Part shown: one piece after another, positions 22,313 through 35,301 of the stretch
Layout of the letters: each line of letters starts with the position of its first letter
Numbering within the stretch: position 1 is the stretch's first letter
From: Atkinsonella hypoxylon
Taxonomy: Eukaryota; Ascomycota; Sordariomycetes; Hypocreales; Clavicipitaceae
Direction of reading: 5' to 3'
DNA length: 64,000 nucleotides
Assembly: GCA_000729835.1 (NCBI GenBank)
Contig: JFHB01000124.1
Location: 1-64,000 of the forward strand
The notes under the pieces: model-generated
Told to the model about the DNA's origin: nothing
Database searches by the model: none
What the model saw: only the letters and a program-made list of their open reading frames with translations
Made by a program: the position numbers and the translations under genes

Positions 22313-24208
22313 CTATTTTCTCCAAAACCGCCACCAGGGACGAGTATCGTCATCGCCGCCTGGTTTTCGTACCATGTCCCTCCCGTGGACACGCCAGAGG
22401 TACACGGGCACGCCGGTGACAATGAAGGCAACCACTGCCAAAGCCTGGATCGGTTGCGCAAAGACTGCCCTGCTGAGGAGGAAGAGACTGACGCAACAGA
22501 AGATAATGGGAGTCGTGATCCACGTTCTGTACGGTCTTTCGAGCTGTGGTTCCTTCACGCGCAGGATAATGAGGCCAAGCACCGTACAAAAGTAGAATAT
22601 GTAGCCGGCAACACCGTAAAAGACTACGAGTGTGGGGAAATCACCAAAGATGCAGTACCCGGCGGTAAGAAGGCCATTGAGAGTTAGCGCATAGATGGGG
22701 GTGAAGAAGAGTCCCATTTCGTCGTCACCAAAGAGCTGTTGAAGTTTCCGAGAGAACCACGTCCGAGTTCGTTGTGTAGACAAGCCCTCATCCTGGTTAT
22801 CAATGCCAATCTTGCCGAATATCTCTGGAATGTAGCCTTCCTTGCCGGCAACATAGACAAGTCGGCCCGCGGTAAAAGTAGACGAAGTGAGGGCTCCAAA
22901 ACAGCTGGCGCAGACCATGAGTGCCAGGACGACGGATCCGACAGGACCAAAGACTCTGGCGCCAAATATGACAGCAACCGTGTTCGAGCCATTGACCTCT
23001 TCCACTGGCAACACGAGAAAGTACGCCACATTTGCCAATACGTAGCCCATAATCACGAGCGGCATTGCGGAATGGATGACGCGAGGCAGGTCTCTACTCG
23101 GGTTGCGCAACTCTCCCACCACGTAGTTTGTCTGCATCGAATGATCAGAGCCCTGTAAATAGCGCTGTGAATTCCAGAAAACTCAATTTCTGGGCACACT
23201 TACATTGTCCCATCCATCATATGCCCACAGACCGCCATATAAAGCGACTGCCCAATTCGACAAATCCGTCGACGTGTCACTGAGCCACTCCTTGGCCTTC
23301 CATGGGACGTCTTTATCGCCCTGTGATGTGAGACCAGTGACAGCAACAACGATGCCGACCACCGTGACAAATAGCAGCGTCGCAAACTTCGAGAACATGA
23401 GCATGTCATTGATGCGCGTGCTCATGCGTGTGGAGATGCAGTTGAACAGGGTGACCAGAAATATTCCCGCCAGTGCAACCGATTTGTTTACCCACAAATT
23501 TATATGCTCTGCCTCGGCTCCAATAATAGCGCGGACGAAATATTCGCCCATGATGATGGCGACGATAGCAGCACTGCCTGGTTTCAGGACCAAGACAGCC
23601 GTCCAGGTGAACAGAAAGCCTGCAAGTTCGCCGAAAATCTTAGCCAGGTACACCTGTGCACCACCGTTGAGAGGAATAGCACCTCCTAGTTCAGCATAGG
23701 AGGCAGCGCCAGTCCAAGCCAGTATCCCTGCCACCACCCATACAACCAAAGCCGCGCCGGGCGAACCAACCTTGGAGCTGATCTGACTTGGTGATGAGAA
23801 GACTCCAGACCCAATGATGAGTCCGACAATCAGCGAAAACCCATTCAGATACGTTAGGGTCTTGTGCTTCTCCAGCGAGCTTCCTCCCAAGGCACCTTGC
23901 GGCCGCGCCCCTGACGTCGGCGCCCCAATTGGGGCATATCCGCCCGCTCCCGTAGTTGAGCTCAGCGGGAATAGATTCGCAGCAAAATCGAACGTCGACG
24001 ACACCGAGTAAGATCGCCCCAGTCTCCCGGCAGGGTTGTCCTCCCCAAGAGGGTCCTCCTCCTCCACCAACGACAGTCTCCTCGACGACGAGGTGCTCTG
24101 CCTGGACGATATTTCCGTCTCAGCCCCATCATTGATCATACTAGAGCTCGCCAAAGATGCTAGTTCCAACGAATCTCGCGACTGCGACTGCACGCCATAA
24201 GGAGCCAT
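22313..24208 (-). CDS. amino-acid permease, LAT/APC superfamily
   Basis: Exons 23204-24208 and 22313-23152 (intron 23153-23203, GTAAGT...ACAG, phase 0) give 614 aa from the ATG at 24208. Upstream open frame to 24271 lacks an ATG. A Ser-rich, polar N-terminal region of about 110 residues precedes roughly twelve hydrophobic helices. Family motifs: GFSLIVGLIIGSGVFSSP (helix 1), the consensus loop GGAIPLNGGAQVYL, GGLWAYDGWDN across the exon junction, and NYVVGELRNPSRDLPRVI. This is the signature of L-type/b0,+ amino-acid exchangers and their fungal relatives (APC superfamily). Plasma or vacuolar membrane location and amino-acid preference cannot be read from the sequence. Confidence 0.9.
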
Positions 24209-25548
24209 CACGGGGTGCGAGGCGGAGTGCCCCTTGCGAAGACTGTCTGCGCAAGCGGCCAGCCTGTCCACCTGTAATTGGCCGCGGGAAATCGGTTGCG
24301 AAGCAGCAGGACAATTCGTCTAGCAGATAGAGCCCATATCGATGAATCGAGAGGCGAAGAGTTTCTTTATCAACGTTAGCGCGATGTAGGCGGTGGGCAA
24401 CCAGGCAGGGTGGTTTTTTTAGTCGTATCGGAGATGTCTTTGGCACGTTGTAGTAAGAAAACGCGTAAAAGGCCTAAGGGGTGGTCTAATAGCGCAATGA
24501 TGAAATAAATAAAAAAAAGAGTAAAAGACAGAAAGTGGTAAATTCCGACGATGCGTATCTCCTCGGATTGTCAAAATGGCTGGTTAGAAGAGGAGCACGG
24601 GGAGCCGGAAAGAATTACAAGCGGCACATGCACAATAGGTAAGACCCCCGGTGTTCTTAGCAAGTCCCGCAATCTCATTGGCTGAGAATTGGGTCGCTTT
24701 GGCACCCAAAAGGGCCAAAAGGGGGATTAATTCAAATCCCCTTAGGGACGATAAGGCTCCAGGTACAAAGTGGGTCCACTTTAATTGCTAGCGATTAGGC
24801 GCAGCCCGAGTGACTTTGGGTAACCTTTAAAAAACAGTAGGGTTATAAGATATATAATGTTCCTCTTTATAACTTAGACTGTTATTAGTACTTATATTAC
24901 AGTACAACTTAGTATTAAAGGATATATAACTTCTACAGCAATGAATTTGGTTAGACTAAGCCCTGTCACCTTTGTACCGGGAGCCTTATTATCCCCAAGG
25001 AGATAGTTAAGCAACTGGAGTTTCCAAATACCGCACTAGGCCTAACCAAATCGAGGTTGGTCACTTTTGGTGCAATCCACACCCAAAAGCACCCTTCATG
25101 TTTCTCTTCGTGCTATAACGCCCTTTGTATTAGCAGATATATACTCAACAGCGCCTAAAGTGCGTTTTAAGGCCTTATTTTTCGCAAGAGAGAGACAATA
25201 GCGATGAATAGTAATATGTAGTAGTTCAAATATAAATAAACTCATTATTATTAATTAAAGCTTTCTAAAAAATGCAGCGAAAAAAGACATATCGGAAGTA
25301 CTTCCACACTAAAGGTAGGTGTGCAGGGACCCTTCTACTTTCGGCTAGGTCCAGTGCGTTGTTTGCGTGCCCATAATAATCCGACTTCATGGTCCACGCG
25401 GGTCGGATTAGGTTGACTCCCGTGTGGCACGCGCTTAAAAACGAAAACGATCCAGTAATGATATCAGACAGGCCATCCATGTGCTCCTCCGTCAGAGCTT
25501 CAACTCGGCCAACCCGACGTCCCGCCTCTTCAGCGGGCCCGTTTCGCC
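24209..25548. other. intergenic region with AT-rich repeat remnant
   Basis: Promoter of the permease at its left end, then a run of AT-rich DNA (about 24830-24960 and 25190-25260) that looks like repeat remains. No coding capacity. A pair of inverted repeats inside it is listed separately. Confidence 0.5.
24738..25006. repeat. inverted-repeat pair, possible decayed TIR element
   Basis: A left arm at about 24738-24775 (TCCCCTTAGGGACGATAAGG, continuing CTCCAGGTACAAAG) is matched in reverse complement by about 24968-25006, with roughly 85% identity. A second, inner/outer pair is TTTGGTTAG at about 24944 and CTAACCAAA at about 25041. The AT-rich DNA between suggests an old, RIP-affected miniature transposon. 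I found no clear target duplication. Confidence 0.5.
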
Positions 25549-26002
25549 ATGCCATCCGGTGACTATACCGCCATCGGAGGCGGCGCGCTCAAGCTCAAGG
25601 GCGCCAAGGTCCAGAAGAAAAAGAAAAAGGACAAAAGCAATCTCAAAAAGAACCTCTCGACGGGGGAGGACGCCGCTGCTAAGAAGAGCAGCCAGGCTAC
25701 ACCAGACAAAACAGGCCAGGGCCATGGCAGACGTGAGGAAGATGACGAACCCTCCGAGGCGCAAAAGACAGAGTCGGAAAGACGTTACGAGGAGGTGAGG
25801 AGGAAAAGGGTACGTCGATGCAACCGTCCACACTGGCAGAAATCTGTCCCTCGCTAACGCAGAACAGCTACAAAAACTAGCCGAATCATCCACCGCACGA
25901 CCCAAACTCCTCAAGACACACAAAGAACGAGTCGAGGATTTAAATACGTATCTATCAAAACTAAGTGAGCATCATGACATGCCCAAGATTGGACCAGGCT
26001 AG
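25549..26002 (+). CDS. FAM32A-like nuclear protein (DUF1754)
   Basis: Exons 25549-25809 and 25868-26002 (intron GTACGT...ACAG, phase 0) give 131 aa. The N-terminus has GALKLKG followed by a Lys-rich block (KKKKKDK), the middle is polar, and the C-terminus ends [28 protein letters not shown]. The closing [13 protein letters not shown] is the hallmark of the FAM32A family, which in humans is a spliceosome-associated step II factor. A basic, disordered body with a conserved tail is normal for it. Length matches the family. Confidence 0.9.
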
Positions 26003-26509
26003 ATGTGTGAATATATCATGTTTTCGAAGCATGGGGTGAGCTGTACGGTACAATGGAAAGGAGTCAGCGGCGATTTTTTTTTTTTTTTTTTTGGAACGAT
26101 ATTCAGATAACACATTCAATGCTAGATCTGCAGGAACATATCACAGTGCACAAGTTTTGGTTCAACATTATTCAAGTTTTGTTCCAATCTGCAACGCTAA
26201 TTAATAGTGCGAGATTTTCTATATACCCCCCTCCCCACCTTTAAATGGCCTGGTTCCATATGAATCCCTCTACCATTGTGAACCCATTCCTAGGAAACAG
26301 CCTAGGAAAATACATGCGGTAGTTGCTCGCGCTAGTCTATTAAATCGTGCTTTGCCCTTGAGGCATGCAATGGTTTGGAGTGAGGAAAGTCGTTACAAGA
26401 TGAAAAAGATGAGATTAAATGCAAGTTCGCCAACGCATGGAAGAAAAGAAGCTAAACAGACTCGGAGTAATAGACAGTTGAGTTGATGATCTCAAAAATG
26501 GGTTGCAGC

Positions 26510-27823
26510 TCAGATTAAGAGCAGGCCAAGGGTTGCCGCTCCCACTACAAGAACAAGTTTGAAGTGGCCTTCGGATTTGGAAGCCGCATTCTGCAACTTT
26601 GGCTCGGTCCCAGATGACGCATTGTCAGTCGGCACGACGGCAACCCAGGAAGTAGAAGTAAGCGTGAGAGTGCCGCCATTGTCAAGTGTCGTGGTCATAG
26701 TATGAGCGATAGGGATGCTGGTAGTGAAATGGCCAGTCGTAATGGTTTTTTGGAATTTGGTCGATGTGGTGGCAATTGCATTGGATGTGCTCTCTGTGAG
26801 AACAGTTAGCTTTCATTCTTGAACGTTAAAGCATCAGTGTAGCAAAGTGTCCGCCAAGAAATCAATCAGTGGTCAACTAGTCCAGGGCTATTCAAGTAGG
26901 TTGGCGAGCCAAATAGGGGGTCGGACGTCAGTGAAACAAAGACTTCACGCACCATGCAACACGGAAGACTCCGTGGTTAACACGGTTTTTGCTGAATCAT
27001 TCATATTAGGCACCAGCTCCGTCATGGGCTTGTGTTGGGTGGGGGGATGTGTAGGGGAATAATTGCAGAAAAGGACAGTCTTTGGCATGACAAAGACATA
27101 AGCGAGGAGGCAAACATACTAGCAACTTGGAGGGAAGAAGTGCTCGTACTATCAGTCATAGAGGTTTCGGTTTTGGTTGACCAGCTGGAAGAGGACAATT
27201 GGACTACACTTGAAGAAGAAGATTCGGAGACAGATTCTTGTCTCGTTGTTGACGTACCAGAGCTTTCAGGGCGGGATATAGTCGGTGTGGATGTGGTGAA
27301 AGATGTTGTGAGAGATGTTTGAAGCGCCGAAGACGTCGTACTTGTTGTTGATGGCTGTGACACCTGCGACGAAGAGGAGATTGATGAACTTGGAGTGGTC
27401 ACGGGAACCGATGGAGATGATGATGTTGACGAAGGAATTATTACTGATGTGGAGGGGGTTACCACTGATACTATTCCCAAGATACCTGTTAGCACTCTGA
27501 CCTGAGAATAATATATAGTGAAAAACAAGTCTATACTGACAAGACGTGCTGGAAGCAACGAGCACGCTAGAACTACTAGGTAGCTCGGATTTGGAAGCCG
27601 TTTCAGATTGCTCGGTTGAGGCTCCAGGGGTAGTAGTGCCATTTGTGTGAGAGCCAGCCTGTCGCTTGTTCAAAGCGCTTCGAGCCATTTTCGTGGGCAC
27701 ATCATGGAGGCCATGAGCCCATTTCATGCATTCAGGAAGGACCGGATCCTTGGCAACAGCGAGTCCCAGACCTATCAGAAGACTGACCATGATAAATAGG
27801 CCAACTCGTCGAGAAGGAGACAT
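26510..27823 (-). CDS. Ser/Thr-rich GPI-anchored cell-wall protein
   Basis: Three exons: 27541-27823, about 27120-27485 and 26510-26793, about 310 aa. The ATG at 27823 starts a signal peptide (RRVGLFIMVSLLIGLGLAVA). An in-frame ATG upstream at 27976 would bury it. A KDPVLPECMKWAHG segment follows, then a long Ser/Thr-rich stretch (SSTSSSPSVPVTTPSSS and similar). The C-terminus ends in a polar spacer and a hydrophobic tail (FKLVLVVGAATLGLLLI) like a GPI-attachment signal. Predicted role: structural or adhesive cell-wall protein; no catalytic domain. The first splice is ambiguous: either donor GTCAGT at 27540 with acceptor at 27486, or donor GTATAG at 27536 with acceptor at 27497. The second intron (about 326 nt, branch GCTAAC) is long. 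Confidence 0.65.
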
Positions 27824-27829
27824 CTTGGA

Positions 27830-30170
27830 TTTTTCCGCCTCCAATAGGGTGTACGTTGATAGTGTGTCCTGGTTCGATTGGGGTAAGATGAAGAGGGTCT
27901 TCTCTTCTTCCTGTGTGCCAAGCAATCCTGCCTTTAGTTGGGTCTTGCCGTGGAGATTGAAATTGATCGGAGACATTGCCGGAAAGATTGTGTATATGTA
28001 GGGACACAGGAGGTGTTATGTATGTATCGGGATCCCCGCCAACAGGGAAATGATCGTCAGAGGCTCGCGTATCAGTGACGGCAAACCAGAGGGAGTATTT
28101 CTGAACGAGTTCTTATGCTTGGAAGAAGAGGTCGATCAAGTGATTGGGCCACACAGTCTGGGCTGATTGTAAAAATACAATTAGAAGGATTCACCCCTCT
28201 CTTTGGGGGCGACGACGGGCACTGTGAGACGTAGATGGGGAAATGGTGTGGAATCACAACGCCTGCACCAGCTGTTGTCCGATTTGACTGTGAGAGTGGG
28301 TGGATAGAGAGAGGCAAATAAGAGGATTGACCAAAAAGATGGTACTTGTCGGTGATGTCCTGTCTACGGAGAAAATTGCCCAATCCAACGAAAGAAGGGT
28401 TTGAACAAGTATAAGTTGGAAGGGGGAGATAAAAAGAGAAAGGAGTCCGAAGGAATCTTGCAACAAGGAGTGTGTGCTTAGGATACTGTTATGCGATGTT
28501 TGAAGTCGCCAGGTGGGTGTGAAGCCAGCTTTCCTTCCGTCAGCAAGCTCGGACCGCGTGTTGTGATGAAAGAAAGCCTTGGTCCTGCAATCCTGTTAGC
28601 TTTTCCCTCGTGTTCAACTTCCCATGTTCACCGTCAGGGTACTTTTGGTGTTAATGCAAGCGTACGAGAACAAGGCGGAAGTTTTGACTCAAAAATGACA
28701 GGCAGAGCATAGGAGCATGGAAAATCTGCAAGCAAACGGTCGGTGGAGCGAGTTTGGCCAAAGATAGAAACAATATGTGGCGCAGAGGGCTACAACGGCG
28801 GTACCAACGGGATGTTCTGGCTGTTGCTGGGTGTTCGTCATTCATTCGATCACTCGATCACCCGCAGGGGGAGATGTTGATTTGGTGAAGATCGTGTCAA
28901 TGCGACGGGAGCTCCGTTCAATACGGTGAGCTGACGGGGTTTCTCGCTCAATGAACAGCGGAAGGTGCGATGGTGTGCCTGGCTTGGTGTGCCTTCTTGG
29001 TGTGTGCCTTGAACCAGACACGAGCTCGGACGAGACTGGGGCGCAGTAGACGTACGGCGCGAGAGAAAAAGGCCAATGGAATCGATGGGAATCAAAGCGC
29101 GAGCCCTCGGTAGTAATAGCTGATGCAGTGGAAATGCGCACGGGGGTACTCTCGCAGGTGGCAGGTCAGGCATCAAGGTGAACCAGCCACAGGACAGGGC
29201 CCAGGACAAGGATAAGGAGAGCCTTGGTTGCCGAAAGCCTGAATGCAAGCTCAACAAGAAAGCGACTTCAGATGCGAATATATACAAAGCACGGAGTACT
29301 CGGTACATCAAGCTTCATCAGGAGACCCGATAATGCCGTACTCCGCACAGCATGAGGTGCTCTTGTTCTGTCACCGGATTGGAGCATCAGACGAATTTAG
29401 TAGCAATACGGTAACAGTAGCACATTTTCGGCTGGTAAGACAAACCCACGTCGAAGACATCAACATCATCAATAGATGTTGAGCCGTGTCCGTGGCCGCG
29501 TCCGTGTCTGTGGCGTGTCTGGGCGTGTCATTGGGGATCCGAAAGAAACAGGGATGGGAAAAAATGATGGATATTGAATTGGAATAATTCGAACGGAGTA
29601 TCGATCCACCTACCAGGATAGGACTCGATCGAGCTACAACTCCAAGCTCCCTCCAAAACCTCCCAATTTGCTGACCAGAGGGCTCCACGGCATCGGGTGC
29701 GTGAGACAAGCGAAACAGACAACGCTGCCTTGGTCAAATGCACGCAGAGCCTGCAGAGCCTGCAGAGCCACCAACTGAGTACCAACAATGTTAGTTATCA
29801 ATCGAAGAAGCCGGAGCTGGGACAAGTTGGAACGGTTCCCAATCCGATCTAGCCTCATTTGATGCCATCACGGTTGATTCCCCCAACAAGACGCATCACG
29901 AAAATCCCGCCCGTCACTGCTGCGTAATACCCGCTTGATTGACGCCTGCCAATCGTCAGCGTTTTCGCGAGTTTGTACGGACCAGACACATGCCAACGAC
30001 GGAGCCCGAGATCCCACATAATGTATCAGGGGCATCATCGCAGTCAAAGTGGGCTCTTGCCCGTCCCCGAGGAGATCTATCTTTGTTGAAGAGTCTGGTA
30101 CAAAGGCAGCATCGCTGCTGGCGAGCGATGGGGAAGGGGGAGGGCGCCATCTTCTCGTATTCCTTTGAGT
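27830..30170. other. gene-poor stretch
   Basis: No gene could be supported. Two minus-strand frames (28072-28383 and 28850-29311) are Ser/Arg-rich, lack motifs, and are probably upstream leader sequence or chance. Weak near-copies of TACTCCGTA occur at about 29290, 29338 and 29593. Confidence 0.45.
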
Positions 30171-30174
30171 AGTG

Positions 30175-30330
30175 TTAAGGGAGCAAGCTGGTCACTAGCA
30201 GGGATTGTCTCCGATCGGTAGTAGCGGTAGTAGGTGGCAATGCTACTACTTCTCGTCAGCAGTTGACTCTTGCGGAGTATAAAGTAGTTATATTGGTGAT
30301 TTTATCGTAACAGACGACGGATATTTTGCC
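30175..30330 (+). repeat. dispersed repeat B, copy 2 (empty site)
   Basis: Matches the flanks of the miniature element at 9684-10055 without the insert. Continuous blocks are GGAGCAAGCTGGTCACTAGC, AGGGATT, ACTACTTCTC and GTTATATTGG. The single GGTCACTA at 30190-30197 corresponds to the duplicated GGTCACTC there. It is surrounded by AT-rich DNA and three TACTCCGTA words. Confidence 0.65.
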
Positions 30331-30515
30331 CAAGTTACCAGGGATCCACTGATAATCGATAAACAGTGGGTCTCGCGACTAGCGTGCTCCCATAACACTC
30401 CATGATTCCGGCCGGACTACTCCGTAATACCTCTCACGACAAATCTTGAATTAATTCATCCATACATGACTTTATTGGTGTTGCCTGGCATCATGTACTG
30501 ACACCGCCTTGCATG

Positions 30516-30551
30516 CACAGCACAGCACAGCATAGCACAGCACAGTACAGC
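30516..30551 (+). repeat. CACAG pentanucleotide array
   Basis: Tandem CACAG units with two single-base variants (CATAG, CAGTACAG). Confidence 0.8.
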
Positions 30552-31099
30552 GGCTCGGCAGATGAACTAGCGCTGCAACAACATTGCATTTCGCATGTAC
30601 GCAATGTCGACCAGCTATACTCCGTACGTGATGAGACTTTTTAATATTGTTAATGTGAAACAGGAATTAGGCAACCGACTCGATCTCGCCCATGGCTTTT
30701 AGATCGCGGCTAAAATCGACCTGACTAGTACTTAGGTAGGTAGATATGCATTTAAACGTGCAACATTTCTTGCGCATGCCTCCGCTGCTGAGTTATCGAG
30801 ATGACAAGTCAGACTGCGTCTGGTCTGGTACGTCACTATGCCGATATATGTGATGCAATGTACTCCGTAATCTACGTTTATTACCGTCTACGGGGTGCAG
30901 AGTCACAGCTGTTAAAAGATTATTGATAATGAATAAATACATGTGCATCCACTTTCAATATTCCAGTCCTTCAATGTTATTCAATAAATCATTCAATCAA
31001 TGTCGAGCCTGGCAGCACTGTATCCCGGAAACGAGCATGCACAGTAACGGACATTGGAAGCACAACAGCAACTAAACCCAAAACGGACGCTAATTTATC

Positions 31100-31350
31100 T
31101 GGGAAGCCGTCGGGGGCGCAGCTTCCGGCTTTCCCACTATATAATAAGAGCGTCCAGTGGAGTTATTAACCTTGTAATATTTTCTATTAGATACTTCTTA
31201 TTAAATCGTCCGGCTATTAGTTAAGAAATTTTTTAAAGTATTTTGCAATGTGAAGGCTTCCAGTAGTTGTAGTGTTAAGGACTCAAAAGTGCAGAAATTA
31301 AACAGTAAGAATCTACTGTGTAAAGAAAGCTAGCTTACAAGTAAAGCTTG
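31100..31350 (+). repeat. dispersed repeat A, copy 2
   Basis: Partner of the copy at about 9000-9260. The same ordered blocks are present (CGGCTATTAG, GTAGTGTTAAGGA, AAAGTGCAGAAA, GTAAAGAAAGCT), preceded by a GC-rich GGGAAGCC...GCTTCCGG segment. Flanking DNA to about 31560 is AT-rich and contains no gene. Confidence 0.6.
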
Positions 31351-32149
31351 CCGCAGGAAGAGTACGCAAACACGCAGCAACGGATTTTTGAATACGCAGC
31401 AGCAACTAGGCCTAGAGTGGAAGAATAGTGGAGATAATTTCTTAAATTATAGAGACAATCTAATAGAGGTTACGCTTGTTAAAGGCCTAAGTTATAGAAA
31501 TCTTAATAAATATTAAAAATAAAGAGACGAGGGAGGCGATACTATAAATAGAGAAGGAGAAAGGAGATGCTATCTTGTACTATAACGGAAGTAGATTAAT
31601 GATTCATCCGACGCATTCGCGCGGCAGCAAGGGGAGATTGAGCAAGCTAGTCCCGAGCCCCATTGTGTACTCAAAAGTACACTGGGACCTGATTGGCCAC
31701 ATTTCCCGCAATGTCCACTTGCTCCTTATCAACACTGCCAAAGGGACACAAGGGATACAATACATGTTCCGTACACCAGGAGGAATCTTTAATTTAGATA
31801 TTTTTGTCGTAACTATTGTCTTGAACTAATTGCATGGTTGAGCACGCTGATTTGTGGCTGGAGATGATATGTCAAGCTTAGATAGATAGACCTGTTCGTA
31901 CGGAATACCCGCTTCCTAATTCCATCGCCAAGTCCACCCTTAACCGTGCCGCAAGCCGTGTCGCAAGTCACCACGCCAGACGTACTCCACCACGACCAAC
32001 CTGAGATTGGTCGATACATGCAATCTGGCACTCTCGTCCCATCTCCCCCAACCCAGGGCCACGCGCAATATAAATATATATTTTCCGACTAAATCACATG
32101 CATCCTCTGATGCTACAGTAGTGGCGTTGTGCCCCCCCCCCCCTATTGA

Positions 32150-35053
32150 ATGGCCCCTCGTCCTTTCGTTAGATCGCACTCCAACACCCTCCAAGCTTCG
32201 TCGCTTGCAGCTCGTCCCGCAACCCCCTCCCTCGATGCCAGGGAGTCGTCGAGACGCAAAACTGCGATTCATGGTGTCCCCCAACCACGATTCCTCGACC
32301 ACCTCTCCCCAATGTCAGAGACCTCCACACTGAGGTCGCTGATCCCTCCTGATCCCGATCAGCGAGATGCGCTGCGAGCCTTAAATAGAAGCCCTCATCC
32401 CTATCATCATCAGAGCTCCGACCTACCGCATCCCTCCGAGTGCTTAGTCACCAGCCGCGTGTTCCGCGGAACAGACCGCGATGACACTCGCCTATCGCCC
32501 ACGGGTTACAGATCCTACGAATCCACGCCTGCCAGCGAAAGTGGCACAGAAGCCGACGATGAACATTTTCTAAAGGGCCTGCCGGCACCAAAGGTCAGAT
32601 TGCACAAAGGCCTGAGGGACGCGAATGAGCCGGTTTCTGGCACATCGACCCCGATACCATCGCCGGCAGCAGTGGACGACAAGCACAGACATCTAGTACT
32701 GCGAAAATTGGCGTCGAAGGAACTCATGCCCAAGAAACGGGCGGTCGGTGTGCTGCAGCGGAATAGAAATCTGGTGCGACGGGCAACTGAGGCGGCGATT
32801 GTAGCGTTACTAGGCTACATGGTGGTAACGAGCACCCATGTTACGCCCATATTCCGCATCTGGAGCAAAGGTTTGTTGTAGTCTTCATGATTACAAAACT
32901 CTGGGCTTCATTCCTCTTACCAACCCATTACAGATTTCCAATATCTGAGCTTGCTTTACATGCTCCTCCTGGCGCTCTACCCATTACGAGTGATAGCCTG
33001 GTCATATACCCACCGAAAGCCATCTCGATGGCTGCCCTTACGACTGCCATCTAACTTCGATCCGGCTCCCTTATTATACCCTCCCGCGATCACGACCTTC
33101 GTTTCTCTCCTCGTGGCCCGGAACAGCCCGCGATCGGTCCTTCCCAGCATCATCCTCAGCATCAGCTGTCTCCCACAGGCCCTAATACCCAACCTAGACC
33201 CCACGGCCTCCTACGACCCTCTTCATTGGGCACTATCCTGCCTGCCTCTGATTTGGGGCTCTCAGACATTAGATCCAACCAGGTTCAGTCCCACGTACGC
33301 CTTTGTGCCAGCCGAGGTACTGGTCCTGCTGTATCCCGTCCACCAGACGCTCTGTAACGTGCTACACCACCTCACAACCACAAGTCTCCTAACTGCCGAA
33401 CTGCAACTGTTATCTGTCGCACTCATTAATCTTCTCCTCCTATCGACGTCGCCGCAAGCACAAATCCTCAAGAGCCTCCTTTGGGGAGGCGGTCTGGCAG
33501 TCATCGTGCTTTGCGGACCAGTCATCCGATGGGGCATCGCGCTGGCGCGGGTTCCCAAATGGCGATTCCGAAAACCATCTAATTCGCAGAAATACCGGTT
33601 TTGGAAGGACATTCGCAAACTCGTATCCTGGCACCGTATCAATAACGACGTCATGGGCTCGACATCACACGATGGCAACCGTTCCTACGACGCATCTTCG
33701 TCCGGCGACGAGGAGGGCGATATCCCCATTTTCTGCAGACCCCTGAGGGTGCAGACCTTTGGTCCAACGAACACCGCCAAGAACCACACTAAGAAACACA
33801 TGGCTTCCGGGTCCATGGTGACACAGTTCCCAGCAGATGAACTTGGCCTTCGAGCCCAACGACGACACACGCTCTCCCATTCAGATCAGCTCTTTCGCAA
33901 AAAGTCGCTGCAGTCCTTAGCCGGTCGTAGGAGACGGACTGTCTCCCTATCACTCCAGCCGTATATTCGTCTCACATATGGCCAGGCTACCGTGCGGAAA
34001 TGGGCCTACGCCGCCTATGTGTACGTGAGTCTATTGGGCATAATCCTTGTGGGCATACGCACATACGTCGAGCGGTACGCCCTCAACGGGCGAGAACCAA
34101 TCGGCTGGGCACTAGGCTACATGCTCGGCGATCTCCCCTGGTTCCGATTCCAGGTCGTGAGGGCCAATCTCGAGCACTGGATCTGTCTGCCCGCGCGCGC
34201 TGCACACGCGACCACCACCGACAAACACTGCCACCTAGGCTGGGTCCAACACCTCCGTCACAGCGACCTCGGCGGGGCCAACACGCGGCTCGCCCTCAGC
34301 GCGTACTGGCTCGCGATCCTCGTCCTCGGCCTGACAATCGTGTTCCGGCTCAAGGAGACCTACGAGGTTGACACTCGCCGCAAGGTCTTCCATTTCATGA
34401 TGGTAGGCATGTTCCTCCCCGCGACATACCTGGACCCAGCGTACGCCGCCCTCGCGCTATCCCTCATTCTCGCCATCTTCCTCATCCTAGATCTCCTCCG
34501 CGCAAGCCAGCTGCCGCCGCTCTCTAAGCCAATCGCTTCGTTTCTGGCCCCCTACGTCGACGGCCGAGACTTCCGCGGTCCCGTCGTCATCTCCCACATT
34601 TTCCTGCTCATAGGGTGCGCCATCCCCCTGTGGCTTGCTCTCGCGTCCCTGGCCCGTACTGGCACCGGATATCTCGCCGGCTGGGAATTGCCCACTCGGG
34701 ACGCCAGCATGGTCTCCGGCGTAATCTGCGTCGGGCTAGGAGACGCAGCGGCGTCGCTGATCGGGCGGCGCTTCGGGCGGCGCAAGTGGCTTTGGGGGGG
34801 CGGCAAGAGCCTGGAGGGCAGCCTTGCTTTCGCACTGGCCGTCTTCCTTGGCTTGACTTTTGCGGGCGCCTGGTTGCGACTCGGCGGATGGCCTGTGACG
34901 GATGGCGAAACTGTGGGCGTGCTCGCTGGTGCGAGGAACGCGGGGTTATGTGCTTCGCTGGCGAGCTTGACGGAGGCGGTGCTTACGGGGGGCAACGACA
35001 ATGTTATCGTGCCGGTTGTGCTGTGGACATGCGTCAAGAGCTTGGGGATATAG
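32150..35053 (+). CDS. SEC59: dolichol kinase
   Basis: Exons 32150-32870 and 32934-35053 (63-nt intron, GTTTGT...ACAG, phase 1) encode 946 aa. Dolichol kinase phosphorylates dolichol with CTP in the ER membrane, supplying lipid carrier for N-glycosylation, O-mannosylation and GPI anchors. The C-terminal catalytic part is recognised by RLKETYEVDTRRKVFHFMMV, DLLRASQLPPL, the conserved GLGDAAASLIGRRFGRRKW and GGKSLEGSLAFALAVF (CTP-binding region). The protein has about a dozen or more hydrophobic helices. The first 220 residues are a long polar Ser/Pro-rich extension not needed for catalysis in yeast Sec59, which is much shorter; such extensions are usual in filamentous fungi. The ATG at 32150 follows a C-tract leader. 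It is complete. Confidence 0.93.
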
Positions 35054-35301
35054 ACGAGGTTCTGGACGGGAGTGACACCCGCATTACTCGGGTCCAGGAG
35101 AGATGATTAGAGCGTTCTCCCAGCTCACGCTATGGGGCAGAACAGCTGTTGTACAAGCGTAGTGATTATGATTATACTTAATTGATAAAGCCGCTTACTC
35201 CATGCCATGATTGGTACCACCTCTAAATGCTAATACCCCTGCCTTGATACCCTCCATTGAATATACAATGCCATACCATGCCGTGCGCCATGCAGATCCA
35301 T

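Noticed and set aside
28850..29311. 153-codon minus-strand frame with a hydrophobic start
   Set aside because: Low-complexity Ser/Arg/Leu content, no homology recalled, and no conserved features; likely chance or leader DNA.
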